64,000 bases of DNA from CAYRUD01 sp964427425 (GCA_964427425.1 CAYRUD010000012.1:1-64000); one strand, 5' to 3'. Positions 9,543 to 19,479 are shown, counted from the stretch's first letter. Translations and numbers: made by a program. The notes: generated by a model from the sequence alone, not told the origin.

Positions 9543-10580
9543 CTAACGGAATGTTGAGACAAGCCCCTCAATAAGGAGCGACCATCCATCAAGCATCACA
9601 AGCAAAAAGAGCTTGAGAGGCATAGAAATTGTCACAGGCGAAAGCATCATCATACCCATAGCAAGCAAGATATTCGAGACAACAAGATCTATGACAAAAA
9701 ATGGTATGTAGATCAAAACCCCGATCTCGAACGCCGATTTCAACTGCGAAGTAATAAACGCCGGAACTAAAATCATGAAATCTTCAGGAGTTAAATCATT
9801 TCGATAATCCTCAGGAAGAAGGCGAAATACACTTCGATAAAAAGCTCTTTGATGACGAGCACTCGAATTATTCTTTAAAAATTCGCGAAGAGGCTCTTTT
9901 GCCTTAGCAGCAACCGCTACCACGTAGCCTGCGGAATCAGCTGAAAACATCTCTTGAGGCGCAGTTCTTGTAAGAATGACATCTTGAGCTGCGTCATACA
10001 TCTTCACCCCTGTCGGGAACATCACATATAAGCTCAAGAGGAAGGCTATCCCGTTGATAACTTGGTTTGGAGGGGCTTGCTGCACACCAAGCGCGTTTCT
10101 AAGAAGAGAAAGAACAACGACGATTTTCACAAATGACGAAAGAATCATCACTATGAAAGGAAGAAGCGACATAAATACAATAGCGACGCCCTGGATGACC
10201 AAAGAAGGTCTTTGAATCCCCTCAAGGTCTAACACCTTATTGATGACTTCTGAATCATTATTCTTTTGCTTCTTTTTCAGAGTGCGAGGGCCTGTTTCAG
10301 CAGCAATAGCGCGCGACGGTCTCGCGGTAACTACTTCTTGAGCTGCACCCCCTCTTATCTCTCTTTGGGATACATCCTCAGCCCTTATTTCTCCAGCCGA
10401 GAAAATAAAGAGGAAAGAGAAAACCATCCAGAGGGCGATTCTGGCACCAGAAAAAGTACGAGCAATGGATGATAGCACTTGCTTCAAGGTATGAAAGAGA
10501 TTCATTATATAGCTCATATTCGTCTTCATAGCTTCCATAGGTACGGACTCATTCATACTTGATGGCTTAAGAAAATTCAT
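9543..10580 (-). CDS. sctR: T3SS export apparatus protein SctR (CdsR/YscR)
   Basis: The SctR/FliP core is clear: RPSLVIQGVAIVFMSLLPF, a helix with VKIVVVLSLLRNALG, then QAPPNQVINGIAFLLSLYVMFP, and a C-terminal membrane pair with MMLSPVTISMPLKLFL. The start at 10580 has an AAGGA site 8 bases upstream; an in-frame TTG at 10598 lacks one. The protein has about 100 residues before the core, including a hydrophobic segment (about residues 47-66) that may be a cleaved signal. Chlamydial CdsR is likewise longer than the ~220-residue proteobacterial proteins. Confidence 0.95.
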   Translation of the reverse strand: MNFLKPSSMNESVPMEAMKTNMSYIMNLFHTLKQVLSSIARTFSGARIALWMVFSFLFIFSAGEIRAEDVSQREIRGGAAQEVVTARPSRAIAAETGPRTLKKKQKNNDSEVINKVLDLEGIQRPSLVIQGVAIVFMSLLPFIVMILSSFVKIVVVLSLLRNALGVQQAPPNQVINGIAFLLSLYVMFPTGVKMYDAAQDVILTRTAPQEMFSADSAGYVVAVAAKAKEPLREFLKNNSSARHQRAFYRSVFRLLPEDYRNDLTPEDFMILVPAFITSQLKSAFEIGVLIYIPFFVIDLVVSNILLAMGMMMLSPVTISMPLKLFLLVMLDGWSLLIEGLVSTFR

Positions 10581-10632
10581 CCTGCACTTCCTTAGCAATT
10601 TCGAGGATATCAGTCTTTTCTACCAGCTTATT

Positions 10633-11301
10633 CTATTGCTCTTTTTTTAATGATTGACTGAGCGCCTCAAATGCAGCTTCTAGCGTCATCCATCGATCTT
10701 TTAAGCGCGCGTTAATAATACCGCCTTCAGTCTCTATCACACATCCACCTGGTTCAATATCGTCTCGTTCCCGTATTGATAATGACTCAAGGTCTTCGAA
10801 TATTTGCTTAATCTTATTCTTATTTGTATCAATGATTTCAAAATCAGTTTTACTGACATAAAGAACGATTTTTTTATGCTGCGCTACAGTCTTCAATGTA
10901 TTAGAGACAATATCAATAATAGTTTCTGGATTTGTTGTAAGCTCTGAAGTTACTATCTTCTTCGCCGCTTTAAGCGCGACAGACATAACAGACTTTTGAA
11001 GCTCGTCTCTTACTTTTTTTATCTCATTCTCCAAGCTTCTTACGACATCAGTCCATTGTTCAAAACCAGCCTGAAAACCTTCTTTCTCAGCTTGCGCTTT
11101 AATTTCTTCGCACTCTTGAACAACTTTCTTCTTATACTCTAAAGCATCCGCCTGGACAACCTCTAGCAATTCTTGAGCAGAAACAAGCCTCGAGAAATCA
11201 TCCTGCGGTATAAATTTTGCTGTCGGAGCTACTGTTACACTCCGTCCATCAATAAGAGAAAAGAATTTCTGGAAAAGATGATCAGCCACGGTTAATTCCA
11301 C
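10633..11301 (-). CDS. sctL: T3SS stator/ATPase regulator SctL (CdsL/YscL)
   Basis: A 222-residue protein of the SctL/FliH family, which links the secretion ATPase to the cytoplasmic sorting platform. It has a central coiled-coil (about residues 45-105, with KKKVVQECEEIKAQAEKEGF) and a C-terminal domain with the typical sequence IEPGGCVIETEGGIINARL. The GTG at 11301 overlaps the upstream gene by 20 bases; a second GTG at 11289, overlapping as GTGGCTGA, is an equally good start. The overlap implies translational coupling with the CT560-like gene. Confidence 0.9.
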   Translation of the reverse strand: MELTVADHLFQKFFSLIDGRSVTVAPTAKFIPQDDFSRLVSAQELLEVVQADALEYKKKVVQECEEIKAQAEKEGFQAGFEQWTDVVRSLENEIKKVRDELQKSVMSVALKAAKKIVTSELTTNPETIIDIVSNTLKTVAQHKKIVLYVSKTDFEIIDTNKNKIKQIFEDLESLSIRERDDIEPGGCVIETEGGIINARLKDRWMTLEAAFEALSQSLKKEQ

Positions 11302-12277
11302 TCATCTTTGACATTTCTAAATTAATAAATTGGAAAGCATGCTGAAAGGCTGATCGCACATCTGCCTTACGAAGCATCTCTTGAGGCTTTTCAAGAGCAT
11401 TGCCCTCTCCGCCTCCAATCTTTTTTTCGATCCATTTCGCTCTTTTTACATCAAGACTATGTAGGACGTACCACGTGAAAAGAGGCGCTTCCTCCTTCAA
11501 GATTTGAGAAAGGCGAGCTAAGCCTCTTTCATGAATGTACGATCGTATTGTGTCTTTTTCAACTCCTTGTCTCAATTTTGCTATGAGCTCAAGAGGCTCT
11601 CTAGTTAATTTGAGAGGCATATGAAGAAGAGACTTTAAATACCGCTGCTGCGAGTCAGAAAGAAGAGAGAGCACTAAATGAAGGGTCTTTTTATCAACGA
11701 TTTGGCGCACTTCCTCTGTAACATCGAAAACCGCGACGAGATCAATTACCTTAATCTTCATTTCATATGGAGCATCTAAAAACCATCGAAAGTCACTCTC
11801 AGGGAGCGCTTCGATTGGCTCAACATCCAATAACCTCGAGCTTTCTAATAACGCCTCTACTGTAAGCTTTCTTAACTCTAAATCTTCAATGACAGGGTAA
11901 TGAGACCCAGCCTCTGCTATTGGAGCATCATGAATTATCTCAGCGCCTTCATCACTTTCAGGTGAAAGGTTTTGTTTTGATGTATCAGCAAGCTGAGGTT
12001 TTTCTATCTCTGAAGGCAGAATCGCATTTTTAGCAATCTCTCGCAACACTTGAGGAATGGAATTGACAATTTCGTCACGCCAAGAAACATGTAATGTCTG
12101 AAGAAGTGTCGAGCGAAAGAAGATAAATCGTTCGGGATTTGCGCCTAAAGATGCAGCCGGTAAGTTATTGAGGCGTAATGCGATATCTTGAGGAAGCACT
12201 TCTTGAAAAAATGCCCCATCTCGATCCAATCCATACCGCTCCAAAAGAGCTTTCGTAAACCAGTCGCTATATCTCAC
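11282..12277 (-). CDS. T3SS-cluster protein, CT560-like (possible SctK)
   Basis: A 331-residue soluble helical protein occupying the place of Chlamydia CT560 between sctJ and sctL. I recognise it by position and general character, not by a strong motif. Residues about 95-135 are acidic and low-complexity, separating two helical parts. SctK-type sorting-platform proteins sit in this position in other T3SS operons, so a SctK role is reasonable inference. Its 3' end overlaps the start of sctL. Confidence 0.75.
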   Translation of the reverse strand: MRYSDWFTKALLERYGLDRDGAFFQEVLPQDIALRLNNLPAASLGANPERFIFFRSTLLQTLHVSWRDEIVNSIPQVLREIAKNAILPSEIEKPQLADTSKQNLSPESDEGAEIIHDAPIAEAGSHYPVIEDLELRKLTVEALLESSRLLDVEPIEALPESDFRWFLDAPYEMKIKVIDLVAVFDVTEEVRQIVDKKTLHLVLSLLSDSQQRYLKSLLHMPLKLTREPLELIAKLRQGVEKDTIRSYIHERGLARLSQILKEEAPLFTWYVLHSLDVKRAKWIEKKIGGGEGNALEKPQEMLRKADVRSAFQHAFQFINLEMSKMSGINRG

Positions 12278-12375
12278 GCTTCTCTCACTCTCAACTAAAC
12301 CACTATTTTTTAGCTCCCGTATCAGAGTAATGAGCTCCTTAAGAGAAGCTCATCCTACCACTCCCTTATTCGGAA

Positions 12376-13440
12376 TTAGGGCGACTCAATATTCTCTTGA
12401 GCCTTTTTTGCTTCTTTCTTAGGCGTATTTGCAGCTTCAGCCTCTTCCTCTTCTCCCTCATCAGGAAGCATCTCTCCTTCCCCATGAGGAACGACAAAGG
12501 ATTTGAATGAGAAAATAGATCCAGCTCCACCCATTACTCTTGCAACAGGAAGAAGCTTCCAGAAAAACCATAAAGCAAATCCTGAGACAATCACTAAGGC
12601 TACAGTTACCGATAAGAAGATCATCTGAAACCGGTTAACAGATTCTTTAGCTACAACGACGGACCAGATTTTCACCATTTCAGTATTGCCTGAAGTTGAT
12701 CTGCCTTTTGCTTGTGGGCTTGTATCAGAAAAGCGAGCTTTATCAGAGATAACAGTCACATTATCAAAATTAAGTCCTTGCACACTACTTGCGACAAGCC
12801 GGCGAATTTTTGTAACGAGTTGGCTATTTGGATCATCTAAAACACCTTGGTGTTTCACAAAAACAGAAGCTGTAACGGCTCCTTTCTTATTTTGTGGATT
12901 TAGTGGATCTTCCTCAGGAAATGAGAGTTGAACATCCGCATCCAAAATGCCATCAATTTTTCGTATGGTACCCGCAATCTGTTCTGCAAGTCCTGACTGA
13001 AAACGAACTTTTTCTTGGAGCTCGGAAGGAACTAAACCACCGGCATTAAATAGCTGAAGCAAATTTTGCGCTCTCTTTCGAGGGAGTCCATTCGCATTGA
13101 GAACAGCCATAGCATCTACAGCTTTATCGCTATCAACAGCTATATCGAAAGTGATGCCACCTCCGCCTCCACCAGGACCTTCAGATTTCGCCTGCGTCTT
13201 ATAAGCGTCTATCCCCTTTGAGGATAAAAAGACGATGATCTCATTTGCTTCTCTCTCATCAAGGCCATTGATAATAGTTTTTTGAGAAGAGCAGCCAGTC
13301 AATAAAAGCCCTAAAATGAGAGAAAGAAAAAGAGTGCGAGTGCAGTGCATGAATGTGCGGAAGAAAGATCCTTTTCTCATTTCTAAGAATACCCTTGCCT
13401 CTTTTGAAGGCTGTTGAAGCATGTAGAGGTTCATTGACAT
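12376..13440 (-). CDS. sctJ: T3SS inner-membrane ring lipoprotein SctJ (CdsJ/YscJ)
   Basis: SctJ forms the periplasmic ring of the basal body. The lipobox LLTGC places the lipidated Cys at residue 50 from the first ATG. The start could instead be the Met at residue 21 or 31, which would give a normal-length signal peptide. The family core is clear: LDEREANEIIVFLSSKGI, LNANGLPRKRAQNLLQLF, GGLVPSELQEKVRFQSGLAEQIAGTIRKIDGI and the DADVQLSFP strand. A C-terminal membrane helix lies at about 268-292, followed by an acidic tail. It heads the T3SS part of the minus-strand run. Confidence 0.94.
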   Translation of the reverse strand: MSMNLYMLQQPSKEARVFLEMRKGSFFRTFMHCTRTLFLSLILGLLLTGCSSQKTIINGLDEREANEIIVFLSSKGIDAYKTQAKSEGPGGGGGGITFDIAVDSDKAVDAMAVLNANGLPRKRAQNLLQLFNAGGLVPSELQEKVRFQSGLAEQIAGTIRKIDGILDADVQLSFPEEDPLNPQNKKGAVTASVFVKHQGVLDDPNSQLVTKIRRLVASSVQGLNFDNVTVISDKARFSDTSPQAKGRSTSGNTEMVKIWSVVVAKESVNRFQMIFLSVTVALVIVSGFALWFFWKLLPVARVMGGAGSIFSFKSFVVPHGEGEMLPDEGEEEEAEAANTPKKEAKKAQENIESP

Positions 13441-13712
13441 ATCTTTTTACATCCACATCGTTAGTGATGATTGTACGTCTAGTTAATCACTTGGAGTGTA
13501 TGAGCTCTTTAAGAAGCACACTTTACAATGTGCTGAACTCTCTTTTCTTTAGGAAATACCACACTCTTCCGTCACATCACAATCAATAATTTTTTTGAGC
13601 AATTGAAGCGTGTTAATTTTATATATTTTTTCTTGTACCTTCTGTCTTTGACAGATGCAATGAAAATTTATTTTTTACAAGACAGCTTTTACTTTTATTC
13701 GCGCTTTCTTTT

Positions 13713-14822
13713 TTATTTCTCTCTTTTAGATAGAAAGTGAATGATGCGATCTATCTCTTCCTTTTCATCTCTTGACAGATTCTCTTTCTCTCTTTCAGTC
13801 CAATCCTTAAGATCGTTTATACGCTGATCTGGAAGGCTTTCCAAAAGAAGAATTGCATACTGCAAAAAAGATGTGCTTAAACGGCAACTTGATCTTATGA
13901 GGTGATCGAGAATGGCTTCAGATATAGAAGTATCGGGCAAAAATTCTATGAGGATATGAAGTGCTTTTTCTTTATCAACACTCCACATGGAGTCTAATGC
14001 AAGAGAAAGAGCTTTTTTCTTTACAGGATCGCCTATCGACCGAAGTGCTGTAAGAATCTCCTCATCCACATCTTCTCGGGATTCATTATATCGAAATAGC
14101 TGATCAAAAAGTATGGGAACCGCATGTGCATCCTTGAGTTTTCCCAGCGTCTTGATAGCAAAGAGAGGCGCAAGGCCATAGCCCGGGAAAAGCCTGTCAT
14201 AAAAAGAGTGAGAAGAGATGAGCGTATACAATAATTTCTCAGATCCTTTAAAGACATCTTTAAACCGATCAACTAATACATCAATCGGCTCTTCAGAAAG
14301 TATGCATTCCGCCAAGATAACTGCGGGATGATTCTTCTCAGGACGAGAGGCTTCCCCCTCTTGATCTTGATAATGATGTATCTCTGATAACGTCTTATAT
14401 GCTTTTTTTGCTAACTGGAGATGCTCCGCGTCTCTTCCCTGAAGAAGAAGAGCAGCTAAATTCTTTCCATCTTTTGCTAGAGCTTTCTCAATCTCATGCA
14501 GTTTGAGAATCCGATGGAGTGATATCTCTTCATTAATGCCCTTATTCTCATCATTCGAGTAATACTCGATCATAAGTGGAAAATTTCCCGAAAAATGAGC
14601 TTCTCTTTCTAATATTATAGCCACATCTTCTTCATCAATGAGCGGGAACGCACCCTCTTCATATGATGGGCCGTATAACTCCCAAGACAAGTTTTCTCCA
14701 TCTCCGTCTAAAGAGTCTTCCTCATATACCTCATATGACTTGGAAGTTATGGAATCAATAAGGCGCTCTTCTAAATTGCGATAAAGATCGAGCTCAAATT
14801 TTTCTTTTCTTGGTTCTTGCAT
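13713..14822 (-). CDS. Hypothetical HEAT-repeat-like protein, 369 aa
   Basis: I do not recognise a named family. The region from about residue 215 to 300 has the spacing of HEAT/PBS-lyase repeats (APLFAIKTLGKLKDAHAVP, then EEILTALRSIGDPVKKKAL), which usually make protein-binding solenoids. The N-terminus is acidic and there is no signal or membrane segment. It lies between lipA and sctJ on the same strand, where Chlamydia has no gene, so it is either an insertion into an ancestral block or a gene lost in Chlamydia. A link to the T3SS is suggested only by position. Confidence 0.75.
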   Translation of the reverse strand: MQEPRKEKFELDLYRNLEERLIDSITSKSYEVYEEDSLDGDGENLSWELYGPSYEEGAFPLIDEEDVAIILEREAHFSGNFPLMIEYYSNDENKGINEEISLHRILKLHEIEKALAKDGKNLAALLLQGRDAEHLQLAKKAYKTLSEIHHYQDQEGEASRPEKNHPAVILAECILSEEPIDVLVDRFKDVFKGSEKLLYTLISSHSFYDRLFPGYGLAPLFAIKTLGKLKDAHAVPILFDQLFRYNESREDVDEEILTALRSIGDPVKKKALSLALDSMWSVDKEKALHILIEFLPDTSISEAILDHLIRSSCRLSTSFLQYAILLLESLPDQRINDLKDWTEREKENLSRDEKEEIDRIIHFLSKREK

Positions 14823-14931
14823 ATAGAGACATTAAGACTTAAAAAGTGAAACATAAACTGAGAGACAGAAAAATTAACTCAACGAGAATTAATTTGATAG
14901 GATTGACAGGTAATTCGAGTTATTTTTCTTA

Positions 14932-14960
14932 ATATGATGATAAAAGGAAACTCATCATAT
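14932..14960. terminator. Hairpin downstream of lipA
   Basis: A perfect 9-bp inverted repeat (atatgatga / tcatcatat) with an 11-base loop lies just after the lipA stop. It is AT-rich with no long T run on the minus strand, so it is a modest terminator candidate separating lpdA-lipA from the HEAT-like gene. Confidence 0.45.
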
Positions 14961-14998
14961 TTAATAACTCATTCTCTCTTTGCTTTTACCTCTCCTTT

Positions 14999-16060
14999 TC
15001 ATGTGATAAACAGCTCAGCATTATAACTTGATCGCACAAATGGAGAAGCATAAACCGCTCTTAAGCCAATCGATTCGCCATATTTTTTATATCTCTCAAA
15101 TTTCTCTAAAGATACAAACTCTCGAACAGGCAGCTTCTTCTGACTAGCTTGAAGATACTGGCCAATAGTTACAATATCTACACCATTGCTATGAAGATCT
15201 CTTAAAGCTTGATACACCTCTTCTTCTGTTTCCCCAAGGCCGATCATAATACCAGACTTAACCTGAAAGCGGCCTCTCGATTGCTCTTTAGCAAATCGAA
15301 GGACTTGCAATGAGCGTTCATAGGTGGCGGTATGGCGAACTTTAGGAGAAAGATTTCGCACCGTCTCGAGATTGTGATTATATATCTCTGGCGATTCATC
15401 GCATATAAGCTGAATTGCTTCAAAATTACCGTTAAAATCAGATACTAAGACCTCACATGTTACTGTAGGGATAGATCTTCTCAATGATTGTATTGTTTTT
15501 ACAACATGTAAGGCTCCGCCATCTGGCAAATCATCCCGAGCTACCATTGTCAAAACAACATGCCTCAACCCTAAAGCCAACGCAGTTTTTGAAATGCGCT
15601 CAGGCTCTTCAGCATCTGGGGACGGCAACTCTTTTTTATGATCAATATCGCAAAATCCACAGGCCCTCGTGCAAGCATTACCAAGCAAAAGGAAAGTGGC
15701 TGTCTTCTTAGAATAACATTCAAGAAGATTAGGGCATTTAGCTTCTTCACAGACAGTATGAAGCTTTTTAGATGCAATCTCACTTTCAGTGACAGCTAAA
15801 GCACTGATGCGCGGCATCTTTCTATGTAGCCAAGAGGGAAAGCGCCCTGAAGAAGGATCAGAGATCTTATTTTCTCCTTGACTGCTCTCAGGATTCAACG
15901 GCAATCGATTAAGGCGATATGAGACTTTTGGTCTCTGATCCTCTTGTATCGGGAGCACACTCTGAGCGCGAACAGTAGGCCATGGAGTAAAAGAAGAGGA
16001 CTCTTTTTTCACATCTGTTTGACAATTGGCTTTTTCTCGTTCGCGATCGTGAATGCACAT
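14999..16060 (-). CDS. lipA: Lipoyl synthase
   Basis: A radical-SAM enzyme that inserts two sulfurs into protein-bound octanoate. Both iron-sulfur motifs are present: the auxiliary cluster cysteines in CEEAKCPNLLEC and the SAM cluster CTRACGFC (about residues 132-139). The conserved serine of the C-terminal RSSYNA motif is also present. It has about 75 residues before the usual core start (FPSWLHRKMP), with no other ATG between; an internal GTG near residue 35 is possible. It lies 20 bases downstream of lpdA, an arrangement shared with Chlamydia. Confidence 0.94.
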   Translation of the reverse strand: MCIHDREREKANCQTDVKKESSSFTPWPTVRAQSVLPIQEDQRPKVSYRLNRLPLNPESSQGENKISDPSSGRFPSWLHRKMPRISALAVTESEIASKKLHTVCEEAKCPNLLECYSKKTATFLLLGNACTRACGFCDIDHKKELPSPDAEEPERISKTALALGLRHVVLTMVARDDLPDGGALHVVKTIQSLRRSIPTVTCEVLVSDFNGNFEAIQLICDESPEIYNHNLETVRNLSPKVRHTATYERSLQVLRFAKEQSRGRFQVKSGIMIGLGETEEEVYQALRDLHSNGVDIVTIGQYLQASQKKLPVREFVSLEKFERYKKYGESIGLRAVYASPFVRSSYNAELFIT

Positions 16061-16080
16061 AATGATAATTTAGGTCGTCT

Positions 16081-17508
16081 TTAGCTCGTTTTTCTTACAG
16101 TATGAAGCATCTGCTTCGGAAAATGAAGAGGTATTCCACTCGCAATAAAAGCAGACTCCATCCATACCTCAGCTAAAGTCGGGTGAGCATGTATCGTCTC
16201 AGTAATGCACTCTATAGTCAATTCATTCGCGATCGCCAAGGCCATCTGCGCAACAAGATTTCCTGCATCATGGCCGACAATTTGGGCTCCATAAATACGC
16301 CCAGTCGACTCTTCGATGACCAATTGCGCGAACCCTTCAGTATGCATTTCTGCCTGAGCTTTTCCAAGTCCTTGTAATGGGTAAGACGCTAATGTCGCCT
16401 TGATCCCTTGCTCTTTTGCCTTTTGAAGAGAGAGCCCAACTGTTCCAACTTCAGGTCGAGTAAAGATAACTCCTGGAACCGCGTCGTATCTCATGATTGC
16501 ATGATGCCCTAAGATGTTTTCAGCAGCGACCATTCCTTGATGTGTTGCAACGTGAGCGTACATAGCCTTCGCTGTAACATCTCCTATTGCCCACACAGTT
16601 GGAATCGAAGTCTGCATGCGATCATTAACAACAATCGCCCCTTTCTCAACTTTAATCCCTACCTTTTCGAGGCCAATTTTTTCTGAATTAAGAGATCTTC
16701 CTGCAGCAACGAGCGCACAATCAGCTTTTATAGTCTTCCCATCACCAATATCGAGAATAACTCCTGTCCCATCAGCATTCTTTTGTAAGGATTTGACGAG
16801 CGCTTTTGCATGAATTGCAATTCCACGCTTTTGAAGCGATTTTGTGACAAAGGATGAGACAGTCTCGCACTCAAGTGGCAAGATGCGATCCAATGCTTCG
16901 ATAATAGTTACCGAAACTCCCAAATCATTAAATAATGAGGCAAACTCACATCCGATAACGCCACCGCCAATGATCGCGATAGACTTTGGCAATTTCTCAA
17001 GTTTTAAAATTGAGGTTGATGAATGGATGTATTGGCCATCAAATGGAAATTGAGGAATATTTTTAGGCTCAGATCCTGTTGCTATAATAATGTGTTGAGC
17101 ATCAATTTTGACACTCTCCCCTTTGTCTGATTGGACAATGAGTTGAGAAGGTGACGCGAAAGATCCCCAGCCTCGGATAATCTCCACTCCATTTGATTGG
17201 ATAAGACCTTCTAAACTTACTTTCAGTTTTTTTACGACATCTTCTTTGCGAGACATCATTGAAGACCAATCAAAAGATACATCTTTCGCATGGATGCCAA
17301 ATTGTCCTGCATGTTGGAGAGTATGAAGAGTCTGAGCACTCGCGAGCAAAGACTTAGTTGGGATACATCCTCTATTTAGGCATGTACCACCTACTTCTGT
17401 GGCTTCAATAAGAGCTACTTTCTTCCCTGCCTGGCCAAGTCTGATCGCAGCAGGATAACCACCAGGACCGCTTCCTAAGATAGCAACATCGAACTTCTTA
17501 TTTTGCAT
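16081..17508 (-). CDS. lpdA: Dihydrolipoamide dehydrogenase (E3)
   Basis: A 475-residue flavoprotein that reoxidises dihydrolipoamide in 2-oxoacid dehydrogenase complexes. It shows the FAD-binding GSGPGGYPAA, the redox-active disulfide GGTCLNRGCIPTKS, the NAD-binding GGGVIGCEFASLF, the second FAD motif AIGDV and the C-terminal catalytic His in HAHPTLAEVW. It is the first gene of the minus-strand run that continues into lipA and then, after a gap, the T3SS genes. A short palindrome (cctctc/gagagg, 17534-17549) lies in its leader. Confidence 0.95.
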   Translation of the reverse strand: MQNKKFDVAILGSGPGGYPAAIRLGQAGKKVALIEATEVGGTCLNRGCIPTKSLLASAQTLHTLQHAGQFGIHAKDVSFDWSSMMSRKEDVVKKLKVSLEGLIQSNGVEIIRGWGSFASPSQLIVQSDKGESVKIDAQHIIIATGSEPKNIPQFPFDGQYIHSSTSILKLEKLPKSIAIIGGGVIGCEFASLFNDLGVSVTIIEALDRILPLECETVSSFVTKSLQKRGIAIHAKALVKSLQKNADGTGVILDIGDGKTIKADCALVAAGRSLNSEKIGLEKVGIKVEKGAIVVNDRMQTSIPTVWAIGDVTAKAMYAHVATHQGMVAAENILGHHAIMRYDAVPGVIFTRPEVGTVGLSLQKAKEQGIKATLASYPLQGLGKAQAEMHTEGFAQLVIEESTGRIYGAQIVGHDAGNLVAQMALAIANELTIECITETIHAHPTLAEVWMESAFIASGIPLHFPKQMLHTVRKTS

Positions 17509-17715
17509 ACCATGTTTCCTTACGAAGAAAGGACCTCTCTTATGAGAGGCTGTTTAAAAGTAAAGGAGCTGTCAAACTCGTAACAAATTTAATTTTGATG
17601 CCTTACAAGCGTTCGTAAAGCTTGAGGATATGTAATGAGAATGCCCTTATCTGATTTAATTTTTACCTTACCAGAAGAGAGTATCTCATGAATAGCTTAA
17701 AAATTGGTCGAATTA

Positions 17716-17734
17716 CTCGCTCTTTAGAAGCGAG
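17716..17734 (-). terminator. Short hairpin after the 234-aa gene
   Basis: CTCGCT/AGCGAG form a 6-bp stem with a 7-base loop. On the minus strand it is followed a few bases later by a short T run (ccaattttt). It lies about 50 bases past the stop of the gene at 17786-18490. Confidence 0.4.
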
Positions 17735-17785
17735 AATTATCGAATTTCTCAGAGTTAAACTCTACTTTTTAATATATAGGGTATC

Positions 17786-18490
17786 TTACTTCATTTCATC
17801 TTTCTGACGAAATTGCACCTTCAATCCAAAATTACCTCTTTCCCTCCATCCACAGAGAGCTTGGCAATGGCAATTGAAATAAGGTAGCGAAAATTTAACT
17901 GATACAAAAGGCTTCCAACCATGAAGAGCTATGAAAAGAGAGTCATTTCTACCATAAAAGACTGTTGATGCCTGCTCACGGTACAAAAAGCAAGACATCG
18001 AATCATCGTCCATTTCCAAGAGCACGAGCTCATCATTCTTCTGCCAAGCAGAGCCCATGATATAAAATGTAAAATTATGAAGAGGGTTGCGTATGGCCCA
18101 TCGAATAGCCTTATATATGCTCACTCGTTCTTCAGTCTGCCATAAAGCATGTGGACCTTCGCCAAAGATTCCATCATCTTCATTTCCAAAAACGGCCCAC
18201 ATAATCCAGGGGCCAAAATGATACCATCTTATAGTATGAAGATGTCTTGGAATTATATAATATAACCAGTGAGTTTGCGCTTCCTGGTATCTTAGAAAAG
18301 CCTCTTCGCGCTTTTCTAAAGGGAAAGAAGGATGAAGCTCTTTTACAAAAGTCTCTTTATCCATCCACCCATTTAATTTATTATCCTCATGCTGAAACGG
18401 GACCACAAAAGAGAGAGTAAAAATAATTAAAAATAGGCTAAGACATACTTTTTTTAGCGAAAACGCCCGAGCAGTTGAATTTTCATTCAT
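17786..18490 (-). CDS. Hypothetical protein with N-terminal membrane helix, 234 aa
   Basis: Residues 12-32 form one hydrophobic helix (signal anchor or uncleaved signal). The rest is Trp- and aromatic-rich. A central segment IRWAIRNPLHNFTFY and a C-terminal GWRERGNFGLKVQF resemble a small phage/bacterial family of unknown function in which RNP-N-F and a GxFG-like end recur; this is recall, not an alignment. No function can be given. It is a single-gene unit. Confidence 0.7.
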   Translation of the reverse strand: MNENSTARAFSLKKVCLSLFLIIFTLSFVVPFQHEDNKLNGWMDKETFVKELHPSFPLEKREEAFLRYQEAQTHWLYYIIPRHLHTIRWYHFGPWIMWAVFGNEDDGIFGEGPHALWQTEERVSIYKAIRWAIRNPLHNFTFYIMGSAWQKNDELVLLEMDDDSMSCFLYREQASTVFYGRNDSLFIALHGWKPFVSVKFSLPYFNCHCQALCGWRERGNFGLKVQFRQKDEMK

Positions 18491-18873
18491 GTAATTACAA
18501 AGTGCTTTTACAAGCCCTCATTCGTTCCTATTTAGCAAATAACCAAAAATACATCATCGCTACACAAGCTCAATTTATTATGAAAGGATTCTATGAAGCG
18601 ATGTAGACAATAGTTAATATGATACTCATTGATCGAAGTTGAACTCACCATAAAAATTTGGAAAAATTATCAACCTTTTTCTTTAATTCAATTATGAGAG
18701 AATTTAATGTGAAAATATGCCATCCTTCTTTAAACAAGAACTTACCCTTTAGTATTATCGAGGGCGAGTTTTGAAGGAATGATATAAAATGAATTTTTAT
18801 GTGCAGTAATGCAAATAAATAAAAATTCTTTGGTTTGCTTTATTAAATATTCAGAAAGGCAAATAACAAAGCC
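18491..18873. other. Intergenic region between divergent genes
   Basis: About 380 AT-rich bases between two divergent genes. I see no ORF with coding character, no RNA gene and no strong hairpin. It should contain both promoters. Confidence 0.5.
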
Positions 18874-19479
18874 GTGCATCAACTACGAAGGGATTACGTA
18901 GACGATTTTAATACACGACATACAAGCAATACCGCACAAAGCGGACAGATGATCTGCTATAATTGCGAAGAGCTTGTTTCCCGCTCCGCTTCCGTCTGTC
19001 CCTATTGCCAAGTATCTCTTTCAGATGAAGGCATAAATCAATCGCTCTCATCAACTTACGTCAGAAAACCTCTTCTCAAAACAGCTAGTCCAGACGCGAC
19101 AAAGATCACTCAATTAAAATCCACTTCATCGCCTTTAGCCTTTGGATCTCCTTCTGCTCTTCATGGGTCCTCGTTACAAGAGATCAATCAACAAAAAAAT
19201 TCTCTTCGAAAGGAATCTTCCTTTATCGAAGAAGAAGAGCAAGAAACCAGCACAAGAACTTCCCCTCAAATCTCGTACATGACCTCGCTTCTCTCCTTTC
19301 TCCTAGGAGGAGCTCTTTTCTTTTTTGGGATTGCCATCCCTATGCTTGCAAAGGATGGGGTCGTCGTTCTTACTTGGAGAGAAAGTCTATGGCTTCCATT
19401 CTTAGGCAGCGGACTTGTCCTCCTCTCTATTGGATATATATTCCTCAACAAAGTTGAAAAACCCTTCGATCACGATTAA
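18874..19479 (+). CDS. Zinc-ribbon membrane protein, 201 aa
   Basis: Near the N-terminus there is a CxxC-(11)-CxxC zinc ribbon (CYNCEELVSRSASVCPYC), then a Ser/Thr-rich linker of about 90 residues, then two membrane helices (about residues 133-155 and 168-190) and a short charged tail. This topology puts the ribbon in the cytoplasm. The GTG at 18874 is used as start; the ATG at 18946, immediately before the ribbon, is an alternative. The function is unknown; zinc-ribbon membrane proteins of this kind often act in envelope or secretion quality control, which is only an analogy. Confidence 0.7.
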   Translation: MHQLRRDYVDDFNTRHTSNTAQSGQMICYNCEELVSRSASVCPYCQVSLSDEGINQSLSSTYVRKPLLKTASPDATKITQLKSTSSPLAFGSPSALHGSSLQEINQQKNSLRKESSFIEEEEQETSTRTSPQISYMTSLLSFLLGGALFFFGIAIPMLAKDGVVVLTWRESLWLPFLGSGLVLLSIGYIFLNKVEKPFDHD

